A program made the position numbers and the translations under genes. Source: Amycolatopsis vancoresmycina (lineage in GTDB: Bacteria > Actinomycetota > Actinomycetes > Mycobacteriales > Pseudonocardiaceae). Taken from it: DNA of 64,000 nt. Where the stretch lies: positions 124,001 to 188,000 of the forward strand of contig NZ_JNYY01000001.1 in the NCBI RefSeq assembly GCF_000716785.1, written 5' to 3'. Numbering within the stretch: position 1 is the first letter of the stretch; the number at the start of each line of letters is the position of its first letter. Under the pieces are notes generated by a model. The model saw nothing but the letters and a program-made list of their open reading frames with translations. It ran no database searches and was not told where the DNA came from. Below, piece after piece: positions 50,398 to 58,259 of this stretch.

Positions 50398-50751
50398 TCA
50401 CGGCGTCGGGTAGCCCGCCGCCTTGTACGCCGCGGAGACCGCCACGTCGGCGGCAAGCAGCGTCTTCACGAACGTCCGGAACGCCGGCAGTGGCTGCGCG
50501 GGGCCCGGCGAGATGCCGCCGAAGTTGAGCAGGACCGCGCACGCGGACGCGGCGTTGCGCGCCTGCACGCCGGACGTGTCGATCTCCACGGTGTTCGCCG
50601 TCGCCGGGCTCAACGCGCCGATGACCTGGTCGATCACCGACGCGATGCCACCGCGGTACTGGCCGGTCGCCTTGACGAAGGCGCGGCAGAACGCCGCTCG
50701 GTCCGCGGCCGGCCAGCCGCGGAACTCGGTGAGATCGAGCGTCGTCGTCAC
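50398..50751 (-). CDS. Hypothetical phage-type protein (117 residues)
   Basis: GTG 50751 overlaps the stop of the upstream gene (GTGA) and has GGAGAG upstream. LTEFRGWPAADRAAFCRAFV, QYRGGIASVIDQVIGAL and VKTLLAADVAVSAAYKAAGY. Helical. The place just before the tape measure is where tail-assembly proteins usually lie, but no similarity is evident. Confidence 0.62.
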   Translation of the reverse strand: MTTTLDLTEFRGWPAADRAAFCRAFVKATGQYRGGIASVIDQVIGALSPATANTVEIDTSGVQARNAASACAVLLNFGGISPGPAQPLPAFRTFVKTLLAADVAVSAAYKAAGYPTP

Positions 50752-51539
50752 GATCGGCTCTCCTGGTTCATCAGGCGACGCAGGTCGTCGTCCTCGCGCT
50801 GGCGGTGCTCGAACTGGCGCCGGTCCCAGTCAGATGCGCCAACGGGGCGCCGCTCGACCACCTCGGCGGCGCGCGGCAGCTGCGTCGGCGCGACGACGCT
50901 GTCCGGCAGCGGAATCTCCTCGAGGCGGAGATCCTGCCGGTTGGCCAGGCCGAGCACCGTGACCATGCGCCGCAGCTCGACCGCCGCGCCGCCGACCGGC
51001 GCGCCGACGCGCGTCACCGACACCCGCGCGGTCAGCAGCGCCAGCAGCCGCGCCGGGTCCACGTCGAGCCACCACGCGCCCCGGACGCGAAGCTGCCCAT
51101 GCTGCGTCGCGCAGCTCTCGTGGTCGTTGTCGCCGTCCGCCACGCCCAGGCCGGCCGCGAACAGCTCCCGGGCGGCGGCCTTGCGGAGGTCGTTGTGCTC
51201 GTGCGCGGCGTCGAGCATGGCGACGAGGCCAGCCTGGGCGGCCGCGAACGCCTTGGCCAGCTTGTCGCGGCTGGCGTCCAGCTCCTTCCCCATCGCGGTG
51301 AGGCGTTTGGCGGCCGCGGCCTCGGCGGCGGCGAACCGCTCCTGTGCGGCCAGCTCCTCCGCGCGCTGCTCGACGAGCCGGGCGTGCGTGGTGGTGGCGT
51401 GGCGGAGACGGCCCTGGGCGCTGGCCCACGCCTGTCCGGCGGCCGGGCCCATGGGCAGATGCTCGGCCGCGGCCACGTCGGCGGCGGCCTCGTCAACCTC
51501 GAGCAGCGCGGTCTCGATGTCGAGTTCGGTGATGGGCAT
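50748..51539 (-). CDS. Coiled-coil hypothetical phage-type protein (263 residues)
   Basis: The N-terminal 130 residues are Ala/Glu-rich coiled coil (EVDEAAADVAAAEHLPMG, EQRAEELAAQERFAAAEA). A globular part around 140-210 follows (RVRGAWWLDVDPARLLALL) and the C-terminus is charged (DWDRRQFEHRQREDDDL). A head-scaffold-like or virion-internal role fits the coiled coil and its place after a ClpP-like protease, but this is inference. Confidence 0.65.
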   Translation of the reverse strand: MPITELDIETALLEVDEAAADVAAAEHLPMGPAAGQAWASAQGRLRHATTTHARLVEQRAEELAAQERFAAAEAAAAKRLTAMGKELDASRDKLAKAFAAAQAGLVAMLDAAHEHNDLRKAAARELFAAGLGVADGDNDHESCATQHGQLRVRGAWWLDVDPARLLALLTARVSVTRVGAPVGGAAVELRRMVTVLGLANRQDLRLEEIPLPDSVVAPTQLPRAAEVVERRPVGASDWDRRQFEHRQREDDDLRRLMNQESRS

Positions 51540-51541
51540 GA

Positions 51542-52315
51542 TCACTTTCCTTTCCGGGGCACGCCGGTGGCGGCGAGCTTCTTGAGTAGGTCGTCGGTGG
51601 TGGGCTGGTGCAGGCCGGCCGTGAGCTTCTGCCACTCCAGCCGGGCGGCGAACTCCTGCAGCTGGGTGTTGCCGTTGCCGCGAGGCGTGGCCTCGTCGAG
51701 CACGGCGTCGGCCAGCCCGGCGGCCACGGATTCCTCGGCGGTGTACCAGGTTTCCTTCTTCATCGCGGCGCGCCACTGGGCCGCGGTGCCGCCCGCGGCG
51801 GCCGCGTAGATCCCGGCGATGGTGTCGGACACCCGGTCGAGGAGGGTCGCGGTCTCGCGCATGTCCGCCGCATTGCCCAGGCAGATGCCGCTGGCCTCGT
51901 GGATCATGAACGTCGCGTTCGGCTCGATGAGGACCTTGTCGCCGGCCATCGCGATGTACGAGGCGGCCGAAGCGGCGAGACCGTCCACATAGGTCGTGAC
52001 GGTGGCCGGGTGGCGGCGGAGGCTGTTGTAGATCGCCACCGAATCGAAGACGTCGCCGCCGGGGGAGGACACGTGAAGGTTGATCTTCGAGATCGTGCCG
52101 AGCGCGTTGAGCTCGGCGGTGAAGTCCGCGGCGGTCACGCCGTACCAGCCGATCTCGTCGTAGATGTAGACCTCGGCGGTGCTGCCGCCCGCGTTCTTGA
52201 TCGAGAACCAGCGGCGCGGGGTGGCCTTGGCGCTGAGCTGCTCGCGCACCCGCTGCATGGCCGGCGGGCGGCGGAGCGCGACGACCGGTCGGGGCCGTCG
52301 CAGGTGGTGTGTCAT
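51542..52315 (-). CDS. ClpP-like head-maturation protease
   Basis: 257 residues from ATG 52315 (GGGAAGG upstream). The ClpP/crotonase-type fold has INLHVSSPGGDVFDSVAIYN, the Ser nucleophile in DGLAASAASYIAMAGD and the His in ATFMIHEASG. Phage ClpP-like proteases (S14-type) process capsid or scaffold proteins. It is enzymatically complete by motif, although no capsid gene was found in the element. The C-terminal 60 residues are helical and specific to phage versions. Confidence 0.88.
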   Translation of the reverse strand: MTHHLRRPRPVVALRRPPAMQRVREQLSAKATPRRWFSIKNAGGSTAEVYIYDEIGWYGVTAADFTAELNALGTISKINLHVSSPGGDVFDSVAIYNSLRRHPATVTTYVDGLAASAASYIAMAGDKVLIEPNATFMIHEASGICLGNAADMRETATLLDRVSDTIAGIYAAAAGGTAAQWRAAMKKETWYTAEESVAAGLADAVLDEATPRGNGNTQLQEFAARLEWQKLTAGLHQPTTDDLLKKLAATGVPRKGK

Positions 52316-52391
52316 CGGTGTGCCTTCCCGTGAGAAACCCGTGAGGGGCCTTGTGTTTCGGCTGGTTGCGGCGGCTTCACTTGATGCGGCG

Positions 52392-52916
52392 TCACGTGAG
52401 CCGGCTGACATCGACGCCGTTGATCAGGTAGTTCACGGACCCCGTGTGCTCGATCGCCTGCTTCACCGGGAGGTCCAGGCCGAGGAGCTTCGCGCGCCGC
52501 TCGGCGATCCGGAGCAGGCGGTCGATCGCGGCGAGCTTGGGGCCGTCGTCGAGGACCGGGGCGCCGGCGTTCTGGTCGATCTCGGCGATGCCCTGCTCGG
52601 TGACGTACGGCTGGCCGAGGCGCACCACGCGGCCGTGCGAGACGGTCAGGTGGTCCTTGTCCAAGATCTCGAACGCGCGGCGCGTCAGCTCGTCGAGCAG
52701 CTCGACCTGCTCGGCGCGGTGGAGATCAGCCGTCTCGGCCAGCTCGCGCCGTTCCGCATCGAGAGCCCGCGTCACGTCCTTGCAGGCGGCGCCCTTGTCG
52801 GAGTAGCCGAGTTCGTCGGCGATGGCGGCCCACGTACGGCCCTGGGACCGCAGCGCGATGGCCTGGCTCCGGCGGCGGGCGACCTCGATCTGTTCGGCGG
52901 CGTCGGGTCGGCTCAC
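52392..52916 (-). CDS. HTH protein, possible small terminase subunit
   Basis: 174 residues from GTG 52916, which follows AAGGAGG. N-terminal helix-turn-helix (RRSQAIALRSQGRTWAAIAD, ELGYSDKGAACKDVTRAL). A helical middle and the end KLAAIDRLLRIAERRAKLLG are common in actinophage small-terminase or HTH proteins. No large terminase gene follows it, which is unusual. It overlaps the next upstream gene by 4 bp. Confidence 0.65.
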   Translation of the reverse strand: MSRPDAAEQIEVARRRSQAIALRSQGRTWAAIADELGYSDKGAACKDVTRALDAERRELAETADLHRAEQVELLDELTRRAFEILDKDHLTVSHGRVVRLGQPYVTEQGIAEIDQNAGAPVLDDGPKLAAIDRLLRIAERRAKLLGLDLPVKQAIEHTGSVNYLINGVDVSRLT

Positions 52917-53458
52917 GGTTGGCCTCCTTGGGTTGGCGTTACCTGTTCAGGTGCGCAGGTGTGCATGGGTTGGGCAGCGGAGCAGTCCTTGGTGTGCGTC
53001 GTGACGGCCTGCCAGGCGAGGCGGGCGGCGACGTCGAGCCGGATTTTGACCGCGGCGGGGTGCTGGCAGGTGGGGCAGCGCGCGGCGCTGAGCGCCTCTG
53101 TGAGTGCTTCGGCGGGCACGGTGAGGGTCTGCGCCTGCAGGTGCTCCAGTTTGGACGCGTGGCGCCGCGCCAGCCCCGCGTTCCGGGCAGTCTGGAAGCT
53201 GGCGCGCCTGTCAGCCGCGAGGCGGCGACGGCCGGGGCGGGCGTCGAGGACGGCGCGGACGGCGGCGGCGCCGGCCTCGGCGACCTCGGGGGCGGGCCGC
53301 GGTGTGCGCGCGGGCGGCGCGAGGTGCGGTCGGCACGTGAGGCAGGGAACGGCGCCGTCAGCGTCGAGCCAGCCGTCGTTGCACTCGTGGTGGGCGGCCT
53401 GGGTGGTGTCGACGTCGTCGTCCTGGTGCTCGCCGTAGCGGTCGAGGTGGCCGCTCAT
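52913..53458 (-). CDS. Zinc-binding hypothetical protein (181 residues)
   Basis: ATG 53458 follows AAGGAGG. Two Cys knuckles: HHECNDGWLDADGAVPCLTC near the N-terminus and AARCPTCQHPAAVKI in the C-terminal half. The central region is Ala/Arg-rich and helical. Overlaps both neighbours. Typical early-region phage accessory protein; no function assigned. Confidence 0.62.
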   Translation of the reverse strand: MSGHLDRYGEHQDDDVDTTQAAHHECNDGWLDADGAVPCLTCRPHLAPPARTPRPAPEVAEAGAAAVRAVLDARPGRRRLAADRRASFQTARNAGLARRHASKLEHLQAQTLTVPAEALTEALSAARCPTCQHPAAVKIRLDVAARLAWQAVTTHTKDCSAAQPMHTCAPEQVTPTQGGQP

Positions 53459-54276
53459 GACGCCTCCTTGCATGCGAGGCAGGAGCCGTCTGCCTCGAGG
53501 TAGCGATCGTGGGTTTCGCATGTGGACAGTGCGCGTCGTCGGCCCTCGCGCGCGTGTGGTGCGTTGCGTGGGGTCGGGGGTTGGTCAGCGGGCGGCACTG
53601 GAGGTTTGCTCGCCTGATCGTTGAGATGGCCCGAAGGGTCATCTCGTCGCAGGGGGCGCGGGGGCAGCGTGCCCCCGGATTCACTCCCCGGTTCCCCTGG
53701 TGGTTCCTCTTCTGGTTCGGGGGGCGTTGCGTCCCGGACATCCGGATTCTGCGTCCCGGACGCCGGGACGCGGAGTGCCGGACGCCGGGATTCTGCGTCC
53801 CGGACATAGGTCGTCTCGGACGTCTCTCGGTCCCGATCGGTAGGCGACTCGCTGGGCGATCCGAGTGCGAGCTGTCCGGGATTCTTCGTCCCGGACAAGG
53901 CGCGGACTCGGCGAGCCTGGCGGCGGTCGGACTCGACGCGGCGCACCTTCTCCGCGGCGGCCTGGCAGTCCTCCCAGGAGTCCGTGCGGCGCAGCCCGAT
54001 CGTGAGCGTCCAGCGCTTCGTGCCGGACCGGACGGTGCCGTCCTGCTGAATCAGGCCGGCGCGTTCGAGCCGGGCGATCGCGCGGCTGACCGTGCGCTCG
54101 TCGAGGCCGGTGGCCCAGTGGATCCGGAGTGGGCTCGGGTACGCGTTGGTGCCGTCCTCGTGCGCGGCCTCGGCCATGGCGACGAGCACCAGGCGCGCGG
54201 TCGTGTCGGGCTTGCCCTTCTCGGTGAGGAGCATTGGCGCTTCGTAGAGCGCCCACGCGACGGCCTTGTAGCTCAT
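53455..54276 (-). CDS. MarR/replication-initiator-like winged-helix protein
   Basis: 273 residues. The N-terminal winged helix reads KPDTTARLVLVAMAEAAHED, HWATGLDERTVSRAIARLERAGLI, as in helix-turn-helix replication initiators of actinophages and plasmids. The middle is low-complexity with degenerate repeats built on SGT(K/Q)NP and VRDA segments, from repeated DNA words near 53740, 53790 and 53880 (GGATTCTGCGTCCCGGAC). The C-terminal tail has C-x(n)-CLAC. It may start replication of E3 after excision. ATG 54276 overlaps the upstream frame as ATGA. Confidence 0.7.
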   Translation of the reverse strand: MSYKAVAWALYEAPMLLTEKGKPDTTARLVLVAMAEAAHEDGTNAYPSPLRIHWATGLDERTVSRAIARLERAGLIQQDGTVRSGTKRWTLTIGLRRTDSWEDCQAAAEKVRRVESDRRQARRVRALSGTKNPGQLALGSPSESPTDRDRETSETTYVRDAESRRPALRVPASGTQNPDVRDATPPEPEEEPPGEPGSESGGTLPPRPLRRDDPSGHLNDQASKPPVPPADQPPTPRNAPHAREGRRRALSTCETHDRYLEADGSCLACKEAS

Positions 54277-54530
54277 CAGGCGACCGTCCAGCCGGGCCCG
54301 TACGGCCGTTCGCGGACGAGGCGCGCGAGGAGTTCGCTCGGCCGAGCAGTCGATACACCGTGGAGCGGACAGACGCCACGCCAGGGGCAACCGCCCGTGC
54401 TGCAACGGGTTCGCGCGGTACGCTTGGCGGCGAAGTCGGGAACCGCAAGGGCAGCGACCGGCGTCACCTCCGAAGAGGGCCTCGGCTGCGCGCGGCAGCC
54501 GAGGCCCTCGTCCTTTGTGGACACCGTCAT
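54276..54530 (-). CDS. Small Cys-rich hypothetical protein (84 residues)
   Basis: ATG 54530 follows GAGAGG. The middle has TRCSTGGCPWRGVCPLHGV, a possible zinc site, and the end is ARLVRERPYGPGW. The ATGA overlap with the next gene supports coding, but a 15-bp perfect hairpin lies inside its first 20 codons, which leaves doubt. Confidence 0.5.
   Translation of the reverse strand: MTVSTKDEGLGCRAQPRPSSEVTPVAALAVPDFAAKRTARTRCSTGGCPWRGVCPLHGVSTARPSELLARLVRERPYGPGWTVA
54475..54509 (-). terminator. Perfect 15-bp hairpin
   Basis: GAGGGCCTCGGCTGC and GCAGCCGAGGCCCTC with a 5-base loop. It lies about 50 bp after the HTH gene ending at 54561 and may end its transcript, or regulate read-through into the replication-like gene. 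Confidence 0.6.
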
Positions 54531-54560
54531 GAGGTGCCTCTCGTCCGTAGGAGCTGTCCG

Positions 54561-54782
54561 TCAGGCCGCGGGCGGCGTGTCGCCGGGCTCCTCGAGGAGG
54601 GCGACCAGCGACGCGGTGACGACGCGATACCGAGTACCGACCGCGAGCACGCGGCACGGGAACTCGCCGCGCGCCGCGAGCGCGTAGCCGTAGGACTTCG
54701 AGATCCCCAAAGCCGATGCGGCGGTCGCGACGTCCACAGTGGACGGCCATGTCTTGATCTCCGAGAGCTGGGCGGCTGCCAT
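54561..54782 (-). CDS. Excisionase-like small HTH protein
   Basis: 73 residues from ATG 54782 (AAGGAG upstream). DVATAASALGISKSYGYALA and FPCRVLAVGTRYRVVTASLV match the helix-turn-helix_17 fold of excisionases and small activators. It is divergent from the XRE gene at 54900 over an operator cluster, the usual lysogeny-switch arrangement, so it is the likely Xis or Cro-like early regulator of E3. Confidence 0.78.
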   Translation of the reverse strand: MAAAQLSEIKTWPSTVDVATAASALGISKSYGYALAARGEFPCRVLAVGTRYRVVTASLVALLEEPGDTPPAA

Positions 54783-54794
54783 CGGTACTCCTTG

Positions 54795-54888
54795 CCGTAC
54801 TTACGACGGATTCACCCGTCTTCTGTACGGCAGCGTACCCGGTCTACCCTCGCCGTGCAATTCCCGGTAGTCTCCGTACTTATGACGG
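54795..54888. promoter_or_regulatory. Three operators CCGTAC-N4-GACGG in the divergent switch
   Basis: Copies at 54795-54809 (plus), 54816-54830 (minus) and 54874-54888 (plus). Each is CCGTAC, four bases, GACGG; the two plus copies differ by a single base (TTAC/TTAT). They lie between the XRE gene and the excisionase-like gene. Confidence 0.75.
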
Positions 54889-54899
54889 TTAGTAGGCTG

Positions 54900-55442
54900 A
54901 TGAGCGAAACGGTCGGCGCCCAGGTCCGGGCGATCCGCGAGGCGCGAGGCATGAAGCAGCGCGAGTTGGTGGACGCGTGCGCCGCTGCAGGCTGGAACAT
55001 CAGCGCCTCCACCATCGAGAACATCGAGGGCATCCGGCGCGTGTCGAAGGGGGAGGACAAGCCACGGCCTCGGCGCGAGATCTCCGTCGACGAGCTGCTC
55101 GCCCTGGCCGTCGTGCTCGGCGTACACCCGATCGATCTGCTCATTCCTGGCGACGCCGGCGACGACGAGCTGGTGACGCTGCCGCCCGGACTGGAGGTCA
55201 CGGCCGGGCAAGCGCGTGCATGGATTGCCGGCACCGGGTTCCTCGAAGAGCCGGCTGACCTTGCCGAGTTGGCCGAGGTAATGCGGCGTGTTCCGACGTT
55301 CCGCGCGGCCGCGCTCAACGCTGCATGGTGGACACCCGAACGGCTGCACGAGCAGCAGCGGCTGACCAACGCGGCACTGCGGGCCGACGAAGAGGCTCGC
55401 TCGATGGCTCCCGAGGGCGACGAGGCCCCCGGCAGAGGATAG
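54900..55442 (+). CDS. XRE-family repressor of E3
   Basis: 180 residues from ATG 54900 (AGTAGG upstream); ATG 54882 lies on an operator and has no ribosome-binding site. Helix-turn-helix at 5-65: VGAQVRAIREARGMKQRELV, with a longer loop before ENIEGIRRVS. The C-terminal part has a conserved-looking PPGLEVTAGQARAWIAGTG. Placed directly before int and facing the excisionase-like gene, it is the likely immunity repressor. Confidence 0.82.
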   Translation: MSETVGAQVRAIREARGMKQRELVDACAAAGWNISASTIENIEGIRRVSKGEDKPRPRREISVDELLALAVVLGVHPIDLLIPGDAGDDELVTLPPGLEVTAGQARAWIAGTGFLEEPADLAELAEVMRRVPTFRAAALNAAWWTPERLHEQQRLTNAALRADEEARSMAPEGDEAPGRG

Positions 55443-55453
55443 GAGGGTGGTAG

Positions 55454-56665
55454 GTGGCGCAACCGACGATCAAGAAGATCACCGCGCGCGGCAAGACCAG
55501 GTACCAGTTCGTCGTCGACGTCGGCATGAACCCGGCGACCGGCAAGCGGCGGCAGGTGACCCGCACGTTCGACAAGAAGACCGGCAAGGGCGGAGCCGAG
55601 GAGGCGCTCTCGAAGATCCTCGACGAGGTCCGGCGCGGCGTGTACGCGGCACCGTCGAAGTTGACGGTGGGGGAGTACCTCGACGAGTGGCTGCGGTCGG
55701 AGACGCGCGGCAAGGAGGCCAACACCGTCGAGAACTACCGGAACGCGCTCAAGCCTGTGCACGAGCGCTACGGGGCGTTGCCCTTGCAGCGACTGTCCAC
55801 GAAGGACGTCGAGGATCTCGTCGATTGGATGCTCACGTCCGGCCGGAAGCGGGGCGGCAAGACGGGCACCGGACTCGCCCCGCGGACGGTGCAGCTGACG
55901 CTCTCGCGGCTGAAGTCGGCGCTCGACGCCGCGGCGTTGCCGGGGCGTCGGCTGGTCGAGTTCAACGTCGCCGCGCCAGTGAAGTGTCCGTCGAAGGTTC
56001 GGGGACAGAAGAAGGTGAAGCCCTGGAGTACGGCCGAGGTGAAGCAGTTCCTGGGCTACCTGGCCGCGAGTCAGCATCGCCTGGAAGCTGCGGCGCAGCT
56101 GAGTCTGATGGGTGTGGGTCCGGCCGAGCTGTGCGGGCTGAAGTGGGAGGACCACGTCACGCTCGACCCGGAGGGCGAGGACGAGGTGCCCACGATCATC
56201 GCGGGGGAGAACACCCGCACGATCGTGTGGACCGAGAGCGGCGGCGTCGTCGACGAGAAGGACGGCAAGACCGAGAACCGCGACCGGACGCTCCCGCTGC
56301 CGGCCCCGTCGGTGGCGGCGCTCCGGCGGTTCAAGGCGCGGCAAGCTCGCGAGCGGCTGCTGGCCGGTGAGGCGTACGAGGCGAGCGGCTACGTGCTCGT
56401 CGACGAGCTGGGCCAGCCGGTGCGGACGGACTGGCTGCGGCGGCGGATCTACGCGCTGATGGACGCGGCCAGCGTGCGGCGGGTGCGCCTGTACGACGCG
56501 CGGCACGCGTGCTTGACGTTCCTCCGCATGTCGGGCGTCCCGGGCCCGATCGTGTCGGCGTGGGCCGGGCACGGCGACCTGACCATCGCCGACCGGGTGT
56601 ACACGCACCCGGAGTTCAGCCACCTGCGGCAGGCCAGCGACCAGCTCGGCACGCTGCTCGGCTGA
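55454..56665 (+). CDS. int: Tyrosine integrase of E3, first catalytic Arg apparently lost
   Basis: 403 residues from GTG 55454 (GGAGGG upstream). AP2-like N-terminus (KKITARGKTRYQFVVDVG), core-binding domain (LTVGEYLDEWLRSETRGK) and catalytic domain. The second box is RLYDARHACLTFL, followed by WAGHGDLTIADRVYTHP with the Tyr nucleophile. At the first box, where relatives read G-(L/M)-R-P-A-E, this protein has MGVGPAELCGLKW, so the Arg is Gly. If confirmed it should be inactive or severely weakened. It is followed by a hairpin and the tRNA-Pro. Confidence 0.88.
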   Translation: MAQPTIKKITARGKTRYQFVVDVGMNPATGKRRQVTRTFDKKTGKGGAEEALSKILDEVRRGVYAAPSKLTVGEYLDEWLRSETRGKEANTVENYRNALKPVHERYGALPLQRLSTKDVEDLVDWMLTSGRKRGGKTGTGLAPRTVQLTLSRLKSALDAAALPGRRLVEFNVAAPVKCPSKVRGQKKVKPWSTAEVKQFLGYLAASQHRLEAAAQLSLMGVGPAELCGLKWEDHVTLDPEGEDEVPTIIAGENTRTIVWTESGGVVDEKDGKTENRDRTLPLPAPSVAALRRFKARQARERLLAGEAYEASGYVLVDELGQPVRTDWLRRRIYALMDAASVRRVRLYDARHACLTFLRMSGVPGPIVSAWAGHGDLTIADRVYTHPEFSHLRQASDQLGTLLG

Positions 56666-56720
56666 CCGTGATCCACAAGGTGTGTGAGATTTTGTGAGAA
56701 ATCGGGGCCCGAGACGCGAA

Positions 56721-56757
56721 TCAGGGCCCCTCGCGCTGGTAGCGAAAGAGGCCCTGA
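56721..56757 (+). terminator. Terminator after the E3 integrase
   Basis: TCAGGGCC (56721-56728) pairs with GGCCCTGA (56750-56757), with inner TCGC/GCGA. It is unrelated in sequence to the hairpins at att sites 1-3, so E3 belongs to a different element family. Confidence 0.65.
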
Positions 56758-56773
56758 CCTGCAGTTCGTCCGG

Positions 56774-56847
<74 letters not shown>

Positions 56848-56963
56848 GACCCGCACTCCCTGAGTGCGTGAAAGTACTTTAGCGTGCCCCCCGAACCCCC
56901 GTGCAACCAGGGTCCCCAGTCCCCCTGACCTGCGGAAACAGGCCAGGGGACCCGGAGCCAAGA

Positions 56964-58127
56964 TCAAGCCGGGTTTGCCGCGTGGGTCAGCGTCTGCCAC
57001 GCCACGAACAGGTTGTTCGAGCCCGCTGGGCGCTGGCGCTCCGTCAACGTCTGGGTGTTCGCCATCGCGATGCCCATCCGCGTGTTCAGCGCGTTGAACC
57101 CCACCTCCGTCACCGGGCCGAGGCCCAGGTTCAGGTGGCCGCCGCACAGCCACGACGGTGTCGCTGTGCCCAGCTGGTACTTGGACTGGAAGCCCAGTGC
57201 CTGGCGCAGGCGGGTGCCGATGTCCGTGCCGTACACGTCCTCGCCCTGGATGCGCAGCGTCTCCGCCACGTCCGCTATTGCCGCTATGCCGTAGCCCGTG
57301 TGGGTGAAGTCGCGGCAGGTTTCCTGGGTCAGGCCGTCCACGAATGTCGATTGGCCCTGCCAGTACTTCACGATCTGGTCGCGAGACGAGAGGCCGCTGC
57401 CGGGGACCGTCTTCGGCAGCGAACCGTCCGTCGAAAGGTACACGTACGCCGCGACGCGGTTGCGGTAGCGTGTTACCGCCTTGTCGTAGCTCGTCTTGTC
57501 CTCCAGGAACACCGAGATCCCGACTGCGGCCTCCATCATGGACAGTTCCCAGTTTCCGTTGCTGTTGCTGCCGTTGATCACCTTGCTCAGGTAGACATTT
57601 CGCAGCATCGTCGCGAACCGGCCCGAGTTCGGCCAGCTCGTGTACGTGTACTTGATGATTTCCGCCGCGCGCGGCCATGTTGAGCCCGCCCAGCCCGTCT
57701 GCAGTGGTGCGTTGCTGTTCGTGTGGCTCGTGATCACCGCCGACCACGCGTCCATCAGCGCGATCGCTTTCTGGGCGTAACGAGCGTCGCCCGAGATGTA
57801 CCAGATCAGTGCGTCCGTGTAGGCCGCGATCGCGTCCTCGCGCTCGTCCGTGCAGCCGTAGTTCGGGTTCGAATACGGGCCGCATTCCACCACCGCACGC
57901 GGTTTCGGTGTCCGGGAAAGGGAAGCGTACGAGCTCGACGACGCCTGGTCGTACGCCGCCTTCCAGGGCTGGGCGCCCGCCTTCACCTTGGCCTTGACGA
58001 AGTCCAGCTGCGGACGGCTGACCAGCACGCCCGGGTGGGTGAACGCCGCCGGGGCCGCCGGGGCCGGGGCGGCGGTCAACCCCAGGAGCAGGGGGACCAG
58101 GACGAAGACCTTGCGGAAGCGGGACAT
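56964..58127 (-). CDS. Secreted alginate-lyase-family protein
   Basis: 387 residues. Sec signal with cleavage after PAPAAPA (about residue 27). The mature part follows the alginate_lyase (alpha/alpha-barrel) pattern: HPGVLVSRPQLDFVKAKV, NPNYGCTDEREDAIAAYTDA, WYISGDARYAQKAIALMDAW, NGNWELSMMEAAVGISVFL and TCRDFTHTGYGIAAIADVAE. The Asn-Trp-Glu and His/Tyr segments are where catalytic residues lie in PL5-type lyases. ATG 58127 follows GAGGAG. It probably degrades uronate-containing polysaccharide; the substrate is not certain. Confidence 0.88.
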   Translation of the reverse strand: MSRFRKVFVLVPLLLGLTAAPAPAAPAAFTHPGVLVSRPQLDFVKAKVKAGAQPWKAAYDQASSSSYASLSRTPKPRAVVECGPYSNPNYGCTDEREDAIAAYTDALIWYISGDARYAQKAIALMDAWSAVITSHTNSNAPLQTGWAGSTWPRAAEIIKYTYTSWPNSGRFATMLRNVYLSKVINGSNSNGNWELSMMEAAVGISVFLEDKTSYDKAVTRYRNRVAAYVYLSTDGSLPKTVPGSGLSSRDQIVKYWQGQSTFVDGLTQETCRDFTHTGYGIAAIADVAETLRIQGEDVYGTDIGTRLRQALGFQSKYQLGTATPSWLCGGHLNLGLGPVTEVGFNALNTRMGIAMANTQTLTERQRPAGSNNLFVAWQTLTHAANPA

Positions 58128-58211
58128 GGCTCTCCTCGAGACGACGGTGTCTTCGGGCGCGCGCCGGCTCAGTGTCATGGTCCAGACCACCGTTGGTCAA
58201 GTACCAGAAAG

Positions 58212-58254
58212 GCGTTCAGCCCGCTGAACAAGCGCTGTTCAGCGGGCTGAACGC
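58212..58254 (-). terminator. Perfect 19-bp hairpin after the chitinase gene
   Basis: GCGTTCAGCCCGCTGAACA pairs exactly with 58236-58254 around a 5-base loop, five bases after the chitinase stop. It also separates that gene from the alginate-lyase promoter. Confidence 0.85.
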
Positions 58255-58259
58255 TCCTC

